The notes: generated by a model not told the origin, from the sequence alone. A stretch of 64,000 nt of DNA from a virus (IMGVR_UViG_3300020477_001105:1-64000); one strand, 5' to 3'; positions 33,201 to 43,380 are shown, numbered from the stretch's first letter. A program made the numbers and translations.

Positions 33201-34533
33201 TTCCTAGGCCGACATTACCGTTATTATCAATTCGAACGCGCTCGAGATCATTAGTCCAGAATGTTAAAGGTCTATTTTCACGGTACCGAACGAGAGCGCA
33301 ATTAAGATCATCATTTACTCCAACAGAAAACCCAGTGGAATCTTCACTATTTGTAAAATGAACATATGAATAATCATTAGCATATATATGAAGAGGGTAG
33401 GCCGGTACGCTAATACCAATACCAACATAATTAGTAGACCCATTCCAGGTCATTATGCTGGTACCGTCCCAATCTTTAACTGCTAATGTATTAGTACCAC
33501 CTTCTAGTTGGAAGTGTTGATTTGAACCAAGTGCTCTTAAATATAAACTACCATATGCACTAATACTTCCTGCGACAGTTAGCATCTGTTCAGGTGTAGT
33601 AGTCCCGATGCCGACGCTACCACCAGTAGTGACAACCATTCTAGTTGAGCTATTAACGTGGTCGTAAAAAGAAAGTACTTGAGCACCTACATCATCATTT
33701 CGCACACTCCACATATCAGCATTGTTCTGTGCGAATGTTAAATTAGTATTTCCACTAGCGCTACTAGCGAGAAGGAGCGTAGGTGCAGCACCTGATACAG
33801 CTAAACCATCACATCTAGCGTCACCAGTTACATCCAGTTTGTAACTTGGTGAAGTTGCCCCCGTGCCTATGCCAACTTTACCGTCAGAATTAATACTGAC
33901 AAAACCTGTGGCGCGTGAAGTATCTGAACCAACATGTATCTTGTTAGTGCCATCAATCCAAAGAAAGTTTATTGCGTTTCCTGCTGCATTCTTCGAACTG
34001 AAAGAGTAATTATTGTCGACTCTGACTTCACCACCTGTAACTTGCAATTTAGTATCCGGCGCAGCAGTCCCAATGCCGACGTTACCACCAGCAAGTATGG
34101 TTACCCGGTCACCCGCACCCCGCTCATAAAATCTCAAACTATCACTAGAATTGTGAGAATACATAGACCACTCAGAAGTAGCATTATATAATTGCAGCTC
34201 AACATTCGATGCATTACCCGCTGACATAATCATCTGCGTCGTTGCATGTCCACCATATAAATGAAGTTTAGCTGCAGGGCTGTTCGTCCCGATGCCGACG
34301 TTACCAGAATTAGTATTAACAATATCATTTGTATTACGAGATACCCAGTGTCCAGAAAGATACTGAGAGCTCATTTGAGTCATGAGCGTGTATGCCTCAC
34401 CGCCCTTTAACCCAGAAGCTGGAATCTTAAAAGTCTGTAGCGTGCCACCGTTATTAATGGTGACTGGAATCAATTCACCACCGTCTGTGTCGTAACTAGC
34501 AGGAATATTGTTTAATTGGCTAATTCTTGGCAT
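30283..34533 (-). CDS. Long tail fiber with about 13 VGIGT-type repeats and S74 chaperone
   Basis: A 1416-residue fiber. The anchor-like N-terminus (ISQLNNIPASYDTDGGELI) matches the short fiber at 7943. About thirteen VGIGT or VGLGT repeats fill residues 75-1300, with a Gly-rich hinge (SSGGGGGGGSG) near 690. The S74 chaperone (GSDERLKDNITRITGALDK, AGVIAQEVEDVMPEAV) and a coiled coil (LLIESIKELKAEIEELKK) end the chain. A full TATAAATA and an AGGA ribosome site lie upstream, one of few late genes here with a proper leader. Confidence 0.92.
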   Translation of the reverse strand: MPRISQLNNIPASYDTDGGELIPVTINNGGTLQTFKIPASGLKGGEAYTLMTQMSSQYLSGHWVSRNTNDIVNTNSGNVGIGTNSPAAKLHLYGGHATTQMIMSAGNASNVELQLYNATSEWSMYSHNSSDSLRFYERGAGDRVTILAGGNVGIGTAAPDTKLQVTGGEVRVDNNYSFSSKNAAGNAINFLWIDGTNKIHVGSDTSRATGFVSINSDGKVGIGTGATSPSYKLDVTGDARCDGLAVSGAAPTLLLASSASGNTNLTFAQNNADMWSVRNDDVGAQVLSFYDHVNSSTRMVVTTGGSVGIGTTTPEQMLTVAGSISAYGSLYLRALGSNQHFQLEGGTNTLAVKDWDGTSIMTWNGSTNYVGIGISVPAYPLHIYANDYSYVHFTNSEDSTGFSVGVNDDLNCALVRYRENRPLTFWTNDLERVRIDNNGNVGLGTAAPDVNVSVVGCLSASESLSARHVSVNGVADVTSRVKIDSTGRHKNFELYDSTVRAGYVGYDNTDNITRVFATSASSQLALGTADTEAVRVDASGNVGIGITSPIAPLHIEDPTNDGDPLVVLQKGSELYSMTKNATTGNLAFSGNTVGMGYDFYDEHDGIIMSLQKGTSGAVAIGCVPDHAHSLTVNGTISGKQVILGRAQYINFNTETGESGYGIRDNGGTIEAKNEGGTWMTVLTSSGGGGGGGSGTINSGVAKKLAFYSSTGTTVDDATDLYVGSSGTYFSVGGDSFGQATATVKGTLSSSGNVTANGSITLGETHTSSAINHTISQTSNDLKFTHNHSSGHNIIFANEASGAESMRISDGGHIGIGRTPSSYPLEIESNANGSILLNGDATNDPVIFIGSDTGVTKGSIQFSNTGADVVLMGTDGKLSIATASGGPGTNVGIGTTDPAHALHIQSHSNAVLALSGTYPAVHFYDYNSADNDTRDYTFIRGAGTGGGDPQIQLGWYDQSAAAAHYQMTFLTAGYVGIGTTTPSKALHVKSSDGDQIVVERTSVGSAEIGIDNITGTADLVLDPQTNSSGVVLRYHTGGSSYNGMVLDESGYVGIGTTTPTSTQGWIPKLNVEHAGDVAIILKDTNTAQQNAVGTTGAGLFLDACGHATASSNNIIVFRTENTDAQFSPTERMRITEVGRVGIGTSSPTQLLEIDGGSETSTVSVLDSTGRYKYQEFHHSDTRKAYVGYDNTDNVVRLFGTAAASEIAFGVADTEHMRLDTNGNLGLGTSSPSVNFHIASASSPVFVIEDTTNNVKVRTAVDNSRGYFGTISNHSLELQINAATQGILTTTGLGLGNLAPEAKLHVTGSGYFTEDVVASYGSDERLKDNITRITGALDKVDRLGGYTFTWNDKANPLLIKHHYNDAGVIAQEVEDVMPEAVVTRDDGYMGVRYERLVPLLIESIKELKAEIEELKKNR

Positions 34534-34551
34534 ATATGTATCCTGTATTAT

Positions 34552-34559
34552 TATTTATA
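34552..34559 (-). promoter_or_regulatory. Late promoter TATAAATA (long fiber)
   Basis: Exact octamer, 18 nt before the ATG at 34533, with AGGA between them: a conventional leader. Confidence 0.8.
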
Positions 34560-34565
34560 TCGTCA

Positions 34566-37559
34566 CTAAGCGTCTCCAAATATGATAGTGTCATCTTCTT
34601 TAAATACGGGGTTTCCGTCCTCTTGCAATAATCCACCGATATCGTCGATAACCATCGCATATGCTGTGTTTGCTGCAGTATTTGTATAGAATGCGACATC
34701 AAAACAAACAGCAATATCACGTGCACCTGCTCCGGCGCTCAATGCTAAATTGTAAAGTAAATATGATACATTATGTGTATATGGACCAATATCAGTTGAT
34801 GCTACAGATGTCCATGTATGTTCGTTCCCAACCTGATATGTCTCCCTATTAGACCCTAATAATAATGAGTCTCTATCAGGGTCAATGGAATAAGTGTGAC
34901 AAGTCCGCCCTGATACTGGGTTAGTAGAACCACCTACCCCTGGAATCCCTTCATCGTACATTACAGTTCCAGGAACAGTATCACCAGATGTAGATGCATA
35001 ATCGGATAAGTTATAGTTAAACACGTTAATATCTGGCTTAATTAATCCTACCTGCTTAACGGTATAGCTACTCTTATCTGCTGTGTCGAAGTAATAATTA
35101 TGTAAGTACTGATAATTACAGTTATCTGTACCAAAAAATGTAAAGCTTAGTGTTTGATCATTGGAATTATGCCATACTGATGGTCTGTCGATCTCAGTAA
35201 TGTTAATCTCTTCTCCTGAACCAGATAGTGTAAAGCCTTTGCTACTCAAAAATTGATATGTTGTAGCCATATCATCAACAGCATCACTGGAAACTGTCGG
35301 TAGCAGTGTGTCTAGGGTAAGCACTGGTTCAAAGTGATTTGTACCGATATTAAATCGATACATCTCAGGGTATATGATCTTATAGTTAGAACCGGATAGA
35401 TAAGGATGTAAAGCAGTCTTTGATAAGATAATATCATTACTAGGTTCATTATACCACGGGTCAGCAAACTTTACAATATTAGCATTGTCACCGGATAACG
35501 AAAGGTATATTTGTTGTCCAAGATCTGTTGTAAATACGCCTGAAGAGTGGTCGTAATTAAATTTCTCTAAAACTAAGAAATTTTGAGTCTCTATAACTAT
35601 AACGTTCTGTATTAAATCAAAGTTTTTAATTTTATAGTGAAGCTCATCAATAATGTCAGTTGTATTTGAGTACTTGACAAATACTGCGCTTAAAGCAGAT
35701 GATACAGAATCAATAATAGTCGACTGCCCGTTTCTAAAAAATAATCTACCATATACATTGTCCTGTCTATCATAGATAGGCTTGTCTACAGTTAATGTAT
35801 CTGCTCTACTATCATATTGTGTAGTAAACGCTGATAGTTGATGATTAAAGTATCTATACTCTGGTGTAGTAAATGCATTGGTATAATCAGCTGATAACCC
35901 AGAAACACTGAATGGGTTATTACTTTCATTGCTCCAATCCGAAACACGGGCTTTATTGAAGTTAGAATTTACTTGATCAGTTGTTTTTCTAGCAGGTGTT
36001 ATCTTTTTATAAAGCGCGTATTCATTACCAAAGATGTCCGTCTTCCATTCATATGCTACTTCATCAGTTACTAATAAGTCTTGGATTTTATCAGATACAG
36101 GTATATCTTTTAAAGGTAAGATAGGATATACATCTTCATTACCCCATATTGATTCTACATCTCCTGACCATAGATCAATATTGTCTGTAGATTTGCTTAC
36201 ACCGCCTGGTTGATATTGTAATGTTTCCTCTCTGGATTGATAAGGGTAAAATTTTTGTAGCGATTTATCGTTAACAATATCACCTTGTTGAGAGCTAGCT
36301 TTATTGGCGCGAATACTAGTAACATCATCAGCATGTTTAACAGGAGATAATTGATCAGCCTGAGTATTACCTCTACCTGGACCATATTCATCTGGATCCG
36401 GAAATATGTATAGAGTATTTGGCTCTAACTTACTCTGATCATATGTATATGTTAAAACGACACTAGAATAATTAATAATGCCTAACTTGTCAGGTGTAAA
36501 AAACCCACCAATTTCTTTAATTGATTTTAAATGTGATGTGCTAGGGACAGAAGCATGTGTTGGATAATATCTATTTAAAATATTAGCAATGGGATGAGAT
36601 GGTTCAAACAGTGTCCCAGATAATGTCTCAGTTTGTGTGTTACCAGTCGATAGGTAGCAATACTTAGTACCGGAAAACTTCTCAATTAATTGCTTTTGAT
36701 AATTTAACGCTAAGTCATCTTTTGTTTTACCTGTACCAACAAAATTCTTTTCAGGTAAATTTTCTATATCCGTACGTACCGTATTAAAGGTAAGATTTAA
36801 TCCACCAGAAGATGTTATATCGTCGCCAGCACTTGACGTCAACAGTATCGGTATTTCCTCGAACAACTTTTGTATTGCTTCGGTAAAATTTAAATATAAA
36901 TTAGGGTCAACATTCTCAACATTGCTGTTAAAGAGAGTATGACGAGTATCCTGACTAGTGTTGTACTCGCTAGCATCAACATCAGGGCTATTATCGAAAT
37001 AATTTGGATATTCATCATACAACGAATCGACCTCAACGACCATGTCTCTATCAATAGCAGACGTCGGTGGAATGTACGTATTAGGGTAGTCTTTAGTAAA
37101 TTCTACAGATCTAAGTTGATCTATAATAATATCTTTAATTGTGTTTCTGGCTCCAGCTTCACTCCCTTTAAAACTGTGCTTAATTTTCGCATGCTTAACA
37201 TCGGTTCTCTTTCTAATAAAATACTGTGTTACTTGTTTTAGCTTCTTAACGAAGTATGGTATTACAATATCTAATTCTCTCTTATCTGTATAGTCGATGT
37301 TAAGTAGAAATCTCTTCTCGTCTGCAGTTGAATAGTCAATAGCAATTTGTTTAAGTAGCTCAATATATACGTTATCAATATATTGACCCTGGTTAATCTT
37401 CTCTGCCTTTTTTTCAGTATACCAATCAGCTACATAATCATTATACTGTTTAAATAACTGTGTTTCACTGAAGCGTGCTGTGTCCGCAAGTGTTTGTAAC
37501 CAGTCGATATACGATACTGGTCTATCTTCACTCTCTAATTTTGACGGATTATCAGCCAT
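34566..37559 (-). CDS. Large structural protein, candidate baseplate-periphery protein
   Basis: A 997-residue protein. The first 180 residues are helical and charged (SYIDWLQTLADTARFSE, KQYNDYVADWYTEKK, IPYFVKKLKQVTQYF), a likely docking part; the remainder is beta-rich with Asp/Tyr/Ser-rich loops (FPDPDEYGPGRG). Size and closeness to gp6 recall T4 gp7 (about 1030 residues), but I see no decisive motif, so this is only a suggestion. ATTAAATA lies 7 nt upstream. The C-terminus (AVCFDVAFYTNTAAN; IIFGDA) has no chaperone domain. Confidence 0.75.
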   Translation of the reverse strand: MADNPSKLESEDRPVSYIDWLQTLADTARFSETQLFKQYNDYVADWYTEKKAEKINQGQYIDNVYIELLKQIAIDYSTADEKRFLLNIDYTDKRELDIVIPYFVKKLKQVTQYFIRKRTDVKHAKIKHSFKGSEAGARNTIKDIIIDQLRSVEFTKDYPNTYIPPTSAIDRDMVVEVDSLYDEYPNYFDNSPDVDASEYNTSQDTRHTLFNSNVENVDPNLYLNFTEAIQKLFEEIPILLTSSAGDDITSSGGLNLTFNTVRTDIENLPEKNFVGTGKTKDDLALNYQKQLIEKFSGTKYCYLSTGNTQTETLSGTLFEPSHPIANILNRYYPTHASVPSTSHLKSIKEIGGFFTPDKLGIINYSSVVLTYTYDQSKLEPNTLYIFPDPDEYGPGRGNTQADQLSPVKHADDVTSIRANKASSQQGDIVNDKSLQKFYPYQSREETLQYQPGGVSKSTDNIDLWSGDVESIWGNEDVYPILPLKDIPVSDKIQDLLVTDEVAYEWKTDIFGNEYALYKKITPARKTTDQVNSNFNKARVSDWSNESNNPFSVSGLSADYTNAFTTPEYRYFNHQLSAFTTQYDSRADTLTVDKPIYDRQDNVYGRLFFRNGQSTIIDSVSSALSAVFVKYSNTTDIIDELHYKIKNFDLIQNVIVIETQNFLVLEKFNYDHSSGVFTTDLGQQIYLSLSGDNANIVKFADPWYNEPSNDIILSKTALHPYLSGSNYKIIYPEMYRFNIGTNHFEPVLTLDTLLPTVSSDAVDDMATTYQFLSSKGFTLSGSGEEINITEIDRPSVWHNSNDQTLSFTFFGTDNCNYQYLHNYYFDTADKSSYTVKQVGLIKPDINVFNYNLSDYASTSGDTVPGTVMYDEGIPGVGGSTNPVSGRTCHTYSIDPDRDSLLLGSNRETYQVGNEHTWTSVASTDIGPYTHNVSYLLYNLALSAGAGARDIAVCFDVAFYTNTAANTAYAMVIDDIGGLLQEDGNPVFKEDDTIIFGDA

Positions 37560-37566
37560 ATAATTA

Positions 37567-37574
37567 TATTTAAT
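37567..37574 (-). promoter_or_regulatory. Late-promoter-like octamer ATTAAATA (997-residue gene)
   Basis: Seven bases before the ATG at 37559; two mismatches to TATAAATA. Confidence 0.45.
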
Positions 37575-37579
37575 TTACA

Positions 37580-40500
37580 TTATTGATACTCGGATGTGCC
37601 AGCAGATATAGAATCTGTAAACATATTCAACCCTCTTCTAAGTTCATAATCGAGCATAACGTCAATTATTCCATCATCTTCAGCCCACGTATTAATGTGA
37701 CTCAATTCCTTAACCGTTGTCAGTGAATTTTCCCAGTCAATTAATCCCTCTTGCTGTGTGTTATTATACTCTTCGTTATATGAATAAAATTTATAATATT
37801 CCTTAATATCGAGACCGTTAATGTCGTTGTATAATCCCCATCCCCAGTTAACATGGTAACTGCTCAAAGGATACGCAGACACAAGTGATATACCATTAGC
37901 GGTTGCTGAAAATGGTTCGGACCCGGTACCAGATAAATACATTGGGTTAATTAATTTAAATTGACTATCGTATAACTGCTTTGCTACTAATTTAGTACCA
38001 GCTGAGACCATATATGTACTTGCATCTAGTTCATCTACATGATAGGCAGTTAAGTTATTAGTTACAACAGTCTTTAACCCAATATTAATCGGTCTAGTAG
38101 CAGGAGCGAGCTCATTACTATTATAACCTGCAAATTCACTCAAGCTCTCAAAATCACGGGCATACTTACTACGATCACCCCATAAATGTTTGCGATGTAC
38201 GGATGCTAAATCCATTACTCGCTTAATGCTAGCTGGGTATCCAAATTTATAATTTTCTATAGGTACATCAAACTGATCACAAATTGAATATAATGCATCT
38301 ATTGTGCATGTATCTATATCATTGTGATTTTGTACGAAATTAGATATCTTCTCATATACAACCTTACCAAGTTCAGTAGGTTGCGAGCTAAGGGTACCAA
38401 CTGATATACCGATAATATCATTGAACAGCTTATTATAATTCTTTAAAAATGGTTGCTGTCTGTAAGATTTAATAGTCTCTGCTGGGTCAAAGTCTTCTCC
38501 GAATTTGTTAATACTGTATTGACCTGTCGACGGGTAAATGGTGAATGTATTGTTTCCAGTAACTACTCGTTGACCTTGAACCTGTATGTATTTGTTAAAC
38601 CATTCATATCCAGTCCAGTCACCAATAGCTTGATACATATTTGACCCAATACCGGCTGTAGTTTGATCTTCATCAATATATTGTATAGAAGACAGTGACA
38701 TATTATATAGAGGTAAATAATGTATTCGATTTTCAAATGAATTAATTACCCATAGCCTATTGTAAAAGTCACACGTGATACCACCTAGATGTTGTTTAAC
38801 GCCGCGAATTTCTCTTTGAGCTCCCTTACCACCAGACAGTTCAACGAAATCAGTATCTAATATAGGTATATTTTTATCTATTTGCCCAGCTGATGTGATG
38901 CGTGTTACAGTATTAGTATCATGCGTCACCCATGCGTTCTGGTGATTGTCTACAACTATATAGCTAGGTATGTGAAAACCGGAGACTTTATGTAGTAATG
39001 TCCCTGATGAGTCAAATTTATATACATTATCAGACTCATACGATTTTACTGTTACAGCACCAGTGGCACCTGTACCATCTTCTGTACTATGTACAGTTAT
39101 GTTTCGGCTAGCTTGTGATGAATGTACTAGTCCAGCATACGGGTGAACTTCTACGTTGAAGTTACCGGCAACCCGGCTGGGAGCATCATGAGCCGACACT
39201 GCTTGAATTATCCACCAACCGTTATAGTTACATTGAATACCGGCTGGATCTCTCATAGGATTAGTAAACGTCCCTCCTGGTATGTGAATCAACTGACCAG
39301 GCTCAAAATTCGCTCCAGCGGCCCCCAATTCATCTGCGAACTGAAAGTCGTATACGTGGTCTAATTTCTTAGCTTCAATAACACCTGTCTTTTCACTTAG
39401 AACGTTTCTGATAAAATGTTTTTGCGTCGCTACCCATATATTATTATCATTATCTACAACTATATCAGTAGGAGCTTCGTAATCAGGAAAATCATACTTG
39501 ACAATGGCGCTACATGGGTCTACGGATGTATCATACTTTATAATAAACCCGTTAAGTGGATTAGAATATGCAATCCATATATTATCATCTAAATCACAAT
39601 CAACAGTGGTAGGTTCTGTTAGATTGAATCCTGCTAACCCGCTAGTAGCACTAACCGTTGTTGTGAACGAAGGACCTGTGTCCTCCCTCCAGCTAGTTAA
39701 AACTGTGTTGTATGTTACGTTTGAATCATCTCTAATAACCCTATCAACGTACCCTGTGTCAGGATCGATGCGAACTACTAGGTTACCGTCGTGCATTGGG
39801 ACCCACAACCGCTTTTCACTGTCGATAGTGATATCACTAGGTGTTAATCTATCTGGTGAATCTTTGTCATTAATGCTAATTAATGTCGCACTTGTAGTTA
39901 TCGAGCTGGTTGTTATTTGAACTTTCTGACTGAAGTCAAATGTGCTCAGTAACTCCATATTATTATTATATTTGAATACCTTATCGTTATGAGAGTCTGC
40001 AAAATATGCATACACTTTATTATTCAAATAACTAGCAGTAACTGGTACAACGGATACAGGATAATATCCTCCTGCTGACAATAGCGTTTCAGTTCTATTT
40101 CCGGGCAATGAAGTATTAATAACTCCAGAGTCACCGTCAAATTCATATTGCTCACCAGGTGCTACTCTATATACATTATCAAATTCTGGATTAGTTAAAT
40201 ATCCAAATAAAATGTCTCTATCATTATGAGCAGGATCGTTGATTACAACTTCACCCTTAAGCGAGACATTATCACCAACTTCTCTCGGTATAAAATATCC
40301 TCTATATGTACTCTCAATAGAATTAGGTAACTGCCCATCTTTTGTTCTAAAGAAATCTGCTGACAGCAACCTCGTATTAGTACCAGTACTACAGCTACTT
40401 ACGACACTGACGTTTACAACCCACGTACTAGAGTTAGGGGTAGTAGATGAATTAATAGACAACGCAGGGTAATCTTCAGCTCTAGAATTATATTGGTTCA

Positions 40501-41566
40501 CAAAGCTAATAACAAACGGTACTTCGCAATTTTGCCACTTAACTGACCCTAATGGCATCTCTAATAAACCGTTAGTTGTAAACGTTAATGATGTAGCTCT
40601 ACTAAAACGAGTTTTAGCTGGTATAGTTACTCTATATGATTCATAATGAGGTAGCGTGTCTATGCCATAATAATTGTTATTAGATATCTGAGACTGGAAT
40701 GGAAAATTGGACGTATCTAATGTCGCAAATAAAAATATAGGTGAATCATCTACACCTGAGCTGTAATTTTTTGCTGTATCATCTCCATAGAAAAACTCTG
40801 CAGTACCTGATGTACCGACAAACACAGCGTCAGGGTTAGAGGATATAGATCGAATAAAAGCATTTCTAGTAAATCCACCTTCTTCTACAGCTGATAACGC
40901 TATGTAGATATCTTCATTTGTTGTCTTAATTGACTCGATAGGGTTAAATATCTCTGCACCACTATCCGCAGTTAATTTTTCATAAAAGCTCCAAGTCTTA
41001 TCTAGATGTGACCATTTATATTCATTAAACCTTTTAATATCTAGTTTTCTAGATCTTGATCCGCTAGAATATAGAGTGAGTGTGTATCCGGTACCTGACA
41101 GCATATTATGCGGTTGCCAAGTATTAACTCTATCTATAGTAATAGGTTTTTGTAATACACCACCGGTACCAGCAGGGACATTTAATAAGTTAATAATGTC
41201 ATCATACGGTCTAGTCAGGTTATCTGTTAAAAAGTTTACTACTGATAATTGCTTGGTATGTGTACTGTATATCTCTTCACCGGAGGAATTATAGTTAATT
41301 AACTGTACGTTATATACACCTGGTTCCGTATATACGTGTGTCGCAGAAAACCCTTTTGTTGTAGTACCATCACCGAAGTCCCATACTGTGCTATCTGGTG
41401 AATATGTAAGACTGGAAGTACCGGTAACTGCAAATCTAAAAGTTGTTAACTTGTTTGTGTACCCGGATAATGTCTCTCTAGTGCCATCCCCATGCCCCGT
41501 ACTGTGGTTGGCGCTCAGCCCCCCAGTTACAGAAAAAGGTACATCGGATAGCGTATGGATAGCCAT
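37580..41566 (-). CDS. Giant structural protein with PKD and propeller-like regions
   Basis: A 1328-residue protein. Residues about 45-110 form a PKD/Ig-like domain (VWDFGDGTTTKGFSATHVYTE, PGVYNVQL). Several blocks such as RLWVPMHDGNLVVRIDPDTG, NIWIAYSNPLNGFIIKYD and NIWVATQKHFI repeat between about 520 and 930 and look like NHL propeller blades. The C-terminal 300 residues are more helical (FNDIIGISVGTLSS, RKHLWGDRSKYARDFE). It begins 13 bp after gp6 and could be a baseplate-bound host-recognition or spoke protein. Confidence 0.8.
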   Translation of the reverse strand: MAIHTLSDVPFSVTGGLSANHSTGHGDGTRETLSGYTNKLTTFRFAVTGTSSLTYSPDSTVWDFGDGTTTKGFSATHVYTEPGVYNVQLINYNSSGEEIYSTHTKQLSVVNFLTDNLTRPYDDIINLLNVPAGTGGVLQKPITIDRVNTWQPHNMLSGTGYTLTLYSSGSRSRKLDIKRFNEYKWSHLDKTWSFYEKLTADSGAEIFNPIESIKTTNEDIYIALSAVEEGGFTRNAFIRSISSNPDAVFVGTSGTAEFFYGDDTAKNYSSGVDDSPIFLFATLDTSNFPFQSQISNNNYYGIDTLPHYESYRVTIPAKTRFSRATSLTFTTNGLLEMPLGSVKWQNCEVPFVISFVNQYNSRAEDYPALSINSSTTPNSSTWVVNVSVVSSCSTGTNTRLLSADFFRTKDGQLPNSIESTYRGYFIPREVGDNVSLKGEVVINDPAHNDRDILFGYLTNPEFDNVYRVAPGEQYEFDGDSGVINTSLPGNRTETLLSAGGYYPVSVVPVTASYLNNKVYAYFADSHNDKVFKYNNNMELLSTFDFSQKVQITTSSITTSATLISINDKDSPDRLTPSDITIDSEKRLWVPMHDGNLVVRIDPDTGYVDRVIRDDSNVTYNTVLTSWREDTGPSFTTTVSATSGLAGFNLTEPTTVDCDLDDNIWIAYSNPLNGFIIKYDTSVDPCSAIVKYDFPDYEAPTDIVVDNDNNIWVATQKHFIRNVLSEKTGVIEAKKLDHVYDFQFADELGAAGANFEPGQLIHIPGGTFTNPMRDPAGIQCNYNGWWIIQAVSAHDAPSRVAGNFNVEVHPYAGLVHSSQASRNITVHSTEDGTGATGAVTVKSYESDNVYKFDSSGTLLHKVSGFHIPSYIVVDNHQNAWVTHDTNTVTRITSAGQIDKNIPILDTDFVELSGGKGAQREIRGVKQHLGGITCDFYNRLWVINSFENRIHYLPLYNMSLSSIQYIDEDQTTAGIGSNMYQAIGDWTGYEWFNKYIQVQGQRVVTGNNTFTIYPSTGQYSINKFGEDFDPAETIKSYRQQPFLKNYNKLFNDIIGISVGTLSSQPTELGKVVYEKISNFVQNHNDIDTCTIDALYSICDQFDVPIENYKFGYPASIKRVMDLASVHRKHLWGDRSKYARDFESLSEFAGYNSNELAPATRPINIGLKTVVTNNLTAYHVDELDASTYMVSAGTKLVAKQLYDSQFKLINPMYLSGTGSEPFSATANGISLVSAYPLSSYHVNWGWGLYNDINGLDIKEYYKFYSYNEEYNNTQQEGLIDWENSLTTVKELSHINTWAEDDGIIDVMLDYELRRGLNMFTDSISAGTSEYQ

Positions 41567-41568
41567 TA

Positions 41569-43380
41569 TTAAAATTCAGTTGCTTCAAGTTTAGTTATGA
41601 AATTTATAGAATCGTTCAAATATGCACGTTTAAAATATGGGAGTTGAACGTTTGCAGTTGTAATTGAAACGTCTAAATCAGGATATATAGGGTTCCAGAT
41701 CATAAGACTTATCCCTTCAACTTCTAGGCTCATATCTGTTCGTACAGTCTTAATATTACTAACTCCATTGATACTCAATAAACTATTAGTGAGATCGTTG
41801 ACATTTATAACTCCACCCAATTGGCTATTATTAAAATATGTTTCAATTATAGTACTTGCTTGTTTTTCAATATTACTCAAACTAGCTCTAGAATTTTTAT
41901 CTCTAACCAATCTTAAACGAGTGTTATCTGCAATGGAAGTATCTAAGCTCTCATCAACGCTCTTGACACCTACATCTACAGACATATATACTGGATCCAT
42001 AATTAGAACTTCTGAGGTTAACGTCTTATTGTGTCGAACAGAATCAATAATGGTATTTTTCTGTGAAGGTGTTAGATAGCTATTTCTAACTGTGGTGCTA
42101 GCTGCTGTACTCGTTTTAGGTGTAGCATATACGTATACGTTATTAAAGTCACATGTATCTGCAAAATTTACCTGATTGTATATAGTGCTAGGATCACTAG
42201 TATGAGACCGCAGTTTTAGCGTATTGATGATATATGACATATGACCTTCTATATAGTCCCAGTTATTAACAACTTTGACATCTGAAATAACATTCGAATG
42301 TGTATGCTTAACGAAATTGGTAAAATCGGATTCTGTAACTAGTCTATGTTGCGATGAGAACACTTTAGGTGCTCTTTCCCTAATATCGCTAACAGTTTCA
42401 CCTAATGAATATTCAGTAGATGCATTAGCGTTTGTAAATGTCAATTGTACTAATTGTGTCGGAGACATATAGTTGGTGTTCGACACCTTTATCTGGCTAA
42501 AAATATCTTCAAATTGTATAGTACTGTATCGATTTAGATTCGAACCGTTGATAGCGTTAGGACCGACTTCACCGCGCTTACCCTCACTGACGAGGTAATA
42601 TACAGCTACTTGATCACCGGCTTGTAACTTCTTACCGTTAACATTATTACCAAATTTTATTTCATATCTCTTGTTCTCATTTAATCTAACTTCGTATGCA
42701 GGTGAATCACCATCTTCTAAGAATAGAGATGTAACCCTGTTCCATTCTTTCCAGTCTCCAGTTTTACCGTCCTTGATATACGCATGTATATTAAAATGGT
42801 CAATAATAGTATCGTCTCCCGGAAGCAATGTAATAAATTCAAATTCTTCTCCATTGGCAACATATACTGGGTATTCTTGAAACTGTCCCTGATATAAGAG
42901 GTGCTGGTTAGATATGACGTCTAATGATTCTGAAGAAGTTTGTGTCTTAGTAAACGTGATGTCCTTGTTGAGGGAAAACGACATACCGCCAGCGTTAATA
43001 AATGTATATCTAGGTATAGTATATGTATCAACAGCTAGCGAGGAATTTGCTACTGCTCCAAACGATAGCGAACTAGTCTGGTAACCTACAGGATTGTAAT
43101 CTATAGATTTAACAATTCTGTTCATATTTTCATACAACTCTGCATCTGTGAACATGGCTTCAGAAGATGTTTGGTTGAGATAGAACAATAATGTATGATA
43201 GCTGTATGCAATAATATCAATAACAGCAGACATATTACTACCTTCATAATTTTGATCAGTCAGTGTAGTCGTGCGATTAAGTCTATCGATTATATGACTC
43301 TTTAAGCTGGTTGCATCAAATGTCGCATACGCGTCAGTTGGCAGCTTAAATTCCGTTTTAGTTGTATTATTATTAGCCAT
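41569..43380 (-). CDS. gp6: Baseplate wedge protein, gp6-type (gpJ-like)
   Basis: A 603-residue baseplate wedge subunit of the T4 gp6 / gpJ family, which dimerises to form the inner baseplate ring. Clear features: the N-terminal NMSAVIDIIAYSYHTLLFYLNQTSSEAMFTD region split here as IIAYSYHTLLFYLNQT, then LYENMNRIVKSIDYNP, and a central IRERAPKVFSSQHRLVTESD motif typical of gpJ-like wedge proteins. Length agrees with marine T4-type gp6. It starts 3 bp after the gp25 stop. Confidence 0.92.
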   Translation of the reverse strand: MANNNTTKTEFKLPTDAYATFDATSLKSHIIDRLNRTTTLTDQNYEGSNMSAVIDIIAYSYHTLLFYLNQTSSEAMFTDAELYENMNRIVKSIDYNPVGYQTSSLSFGAVANSSLAVDTYTIPRYTFINAGGMSFSLNKDITFTKTQTSSESLDVISNQHLLYQGQFQEYPVYVANGEEFEFITLLPGDDTIIDHFNIHAYIKDGKTGDWKEWNRVTSLFLEDGDSPAYEVRLNENKRYEIKFGNNVNGKKLQAGDQVAVYYLVSEGKRGEVGPNAINGSNLNRYSTIQFEDIFSQIKVSNTNYMSPTQLVQLTFTNANASTEYSLGETVSDIRERAPKVFSSQHRLVTESDFTNFVKHTHSNVISDVKVVNNWDYIEGHMSYIINTLKLRSHTSDPSTIYNQVNFADTCDFNNVYVYATPKTSTAASTTVRNSYLTPSQKNTIIDSVRHNKTLTSEVLIMDPVYMSVDVGVKSVDESLDTSIADNTRLRLVRDKNSRASLSNIEKQASTIIETYFNNSQLGGVINVNDLTNSLLSINGVSNIKTVRTDMSLEVEGISLMIWNPIYPDLDVSITTANVQLPYFKRAYLNDSINFITKLEATEF

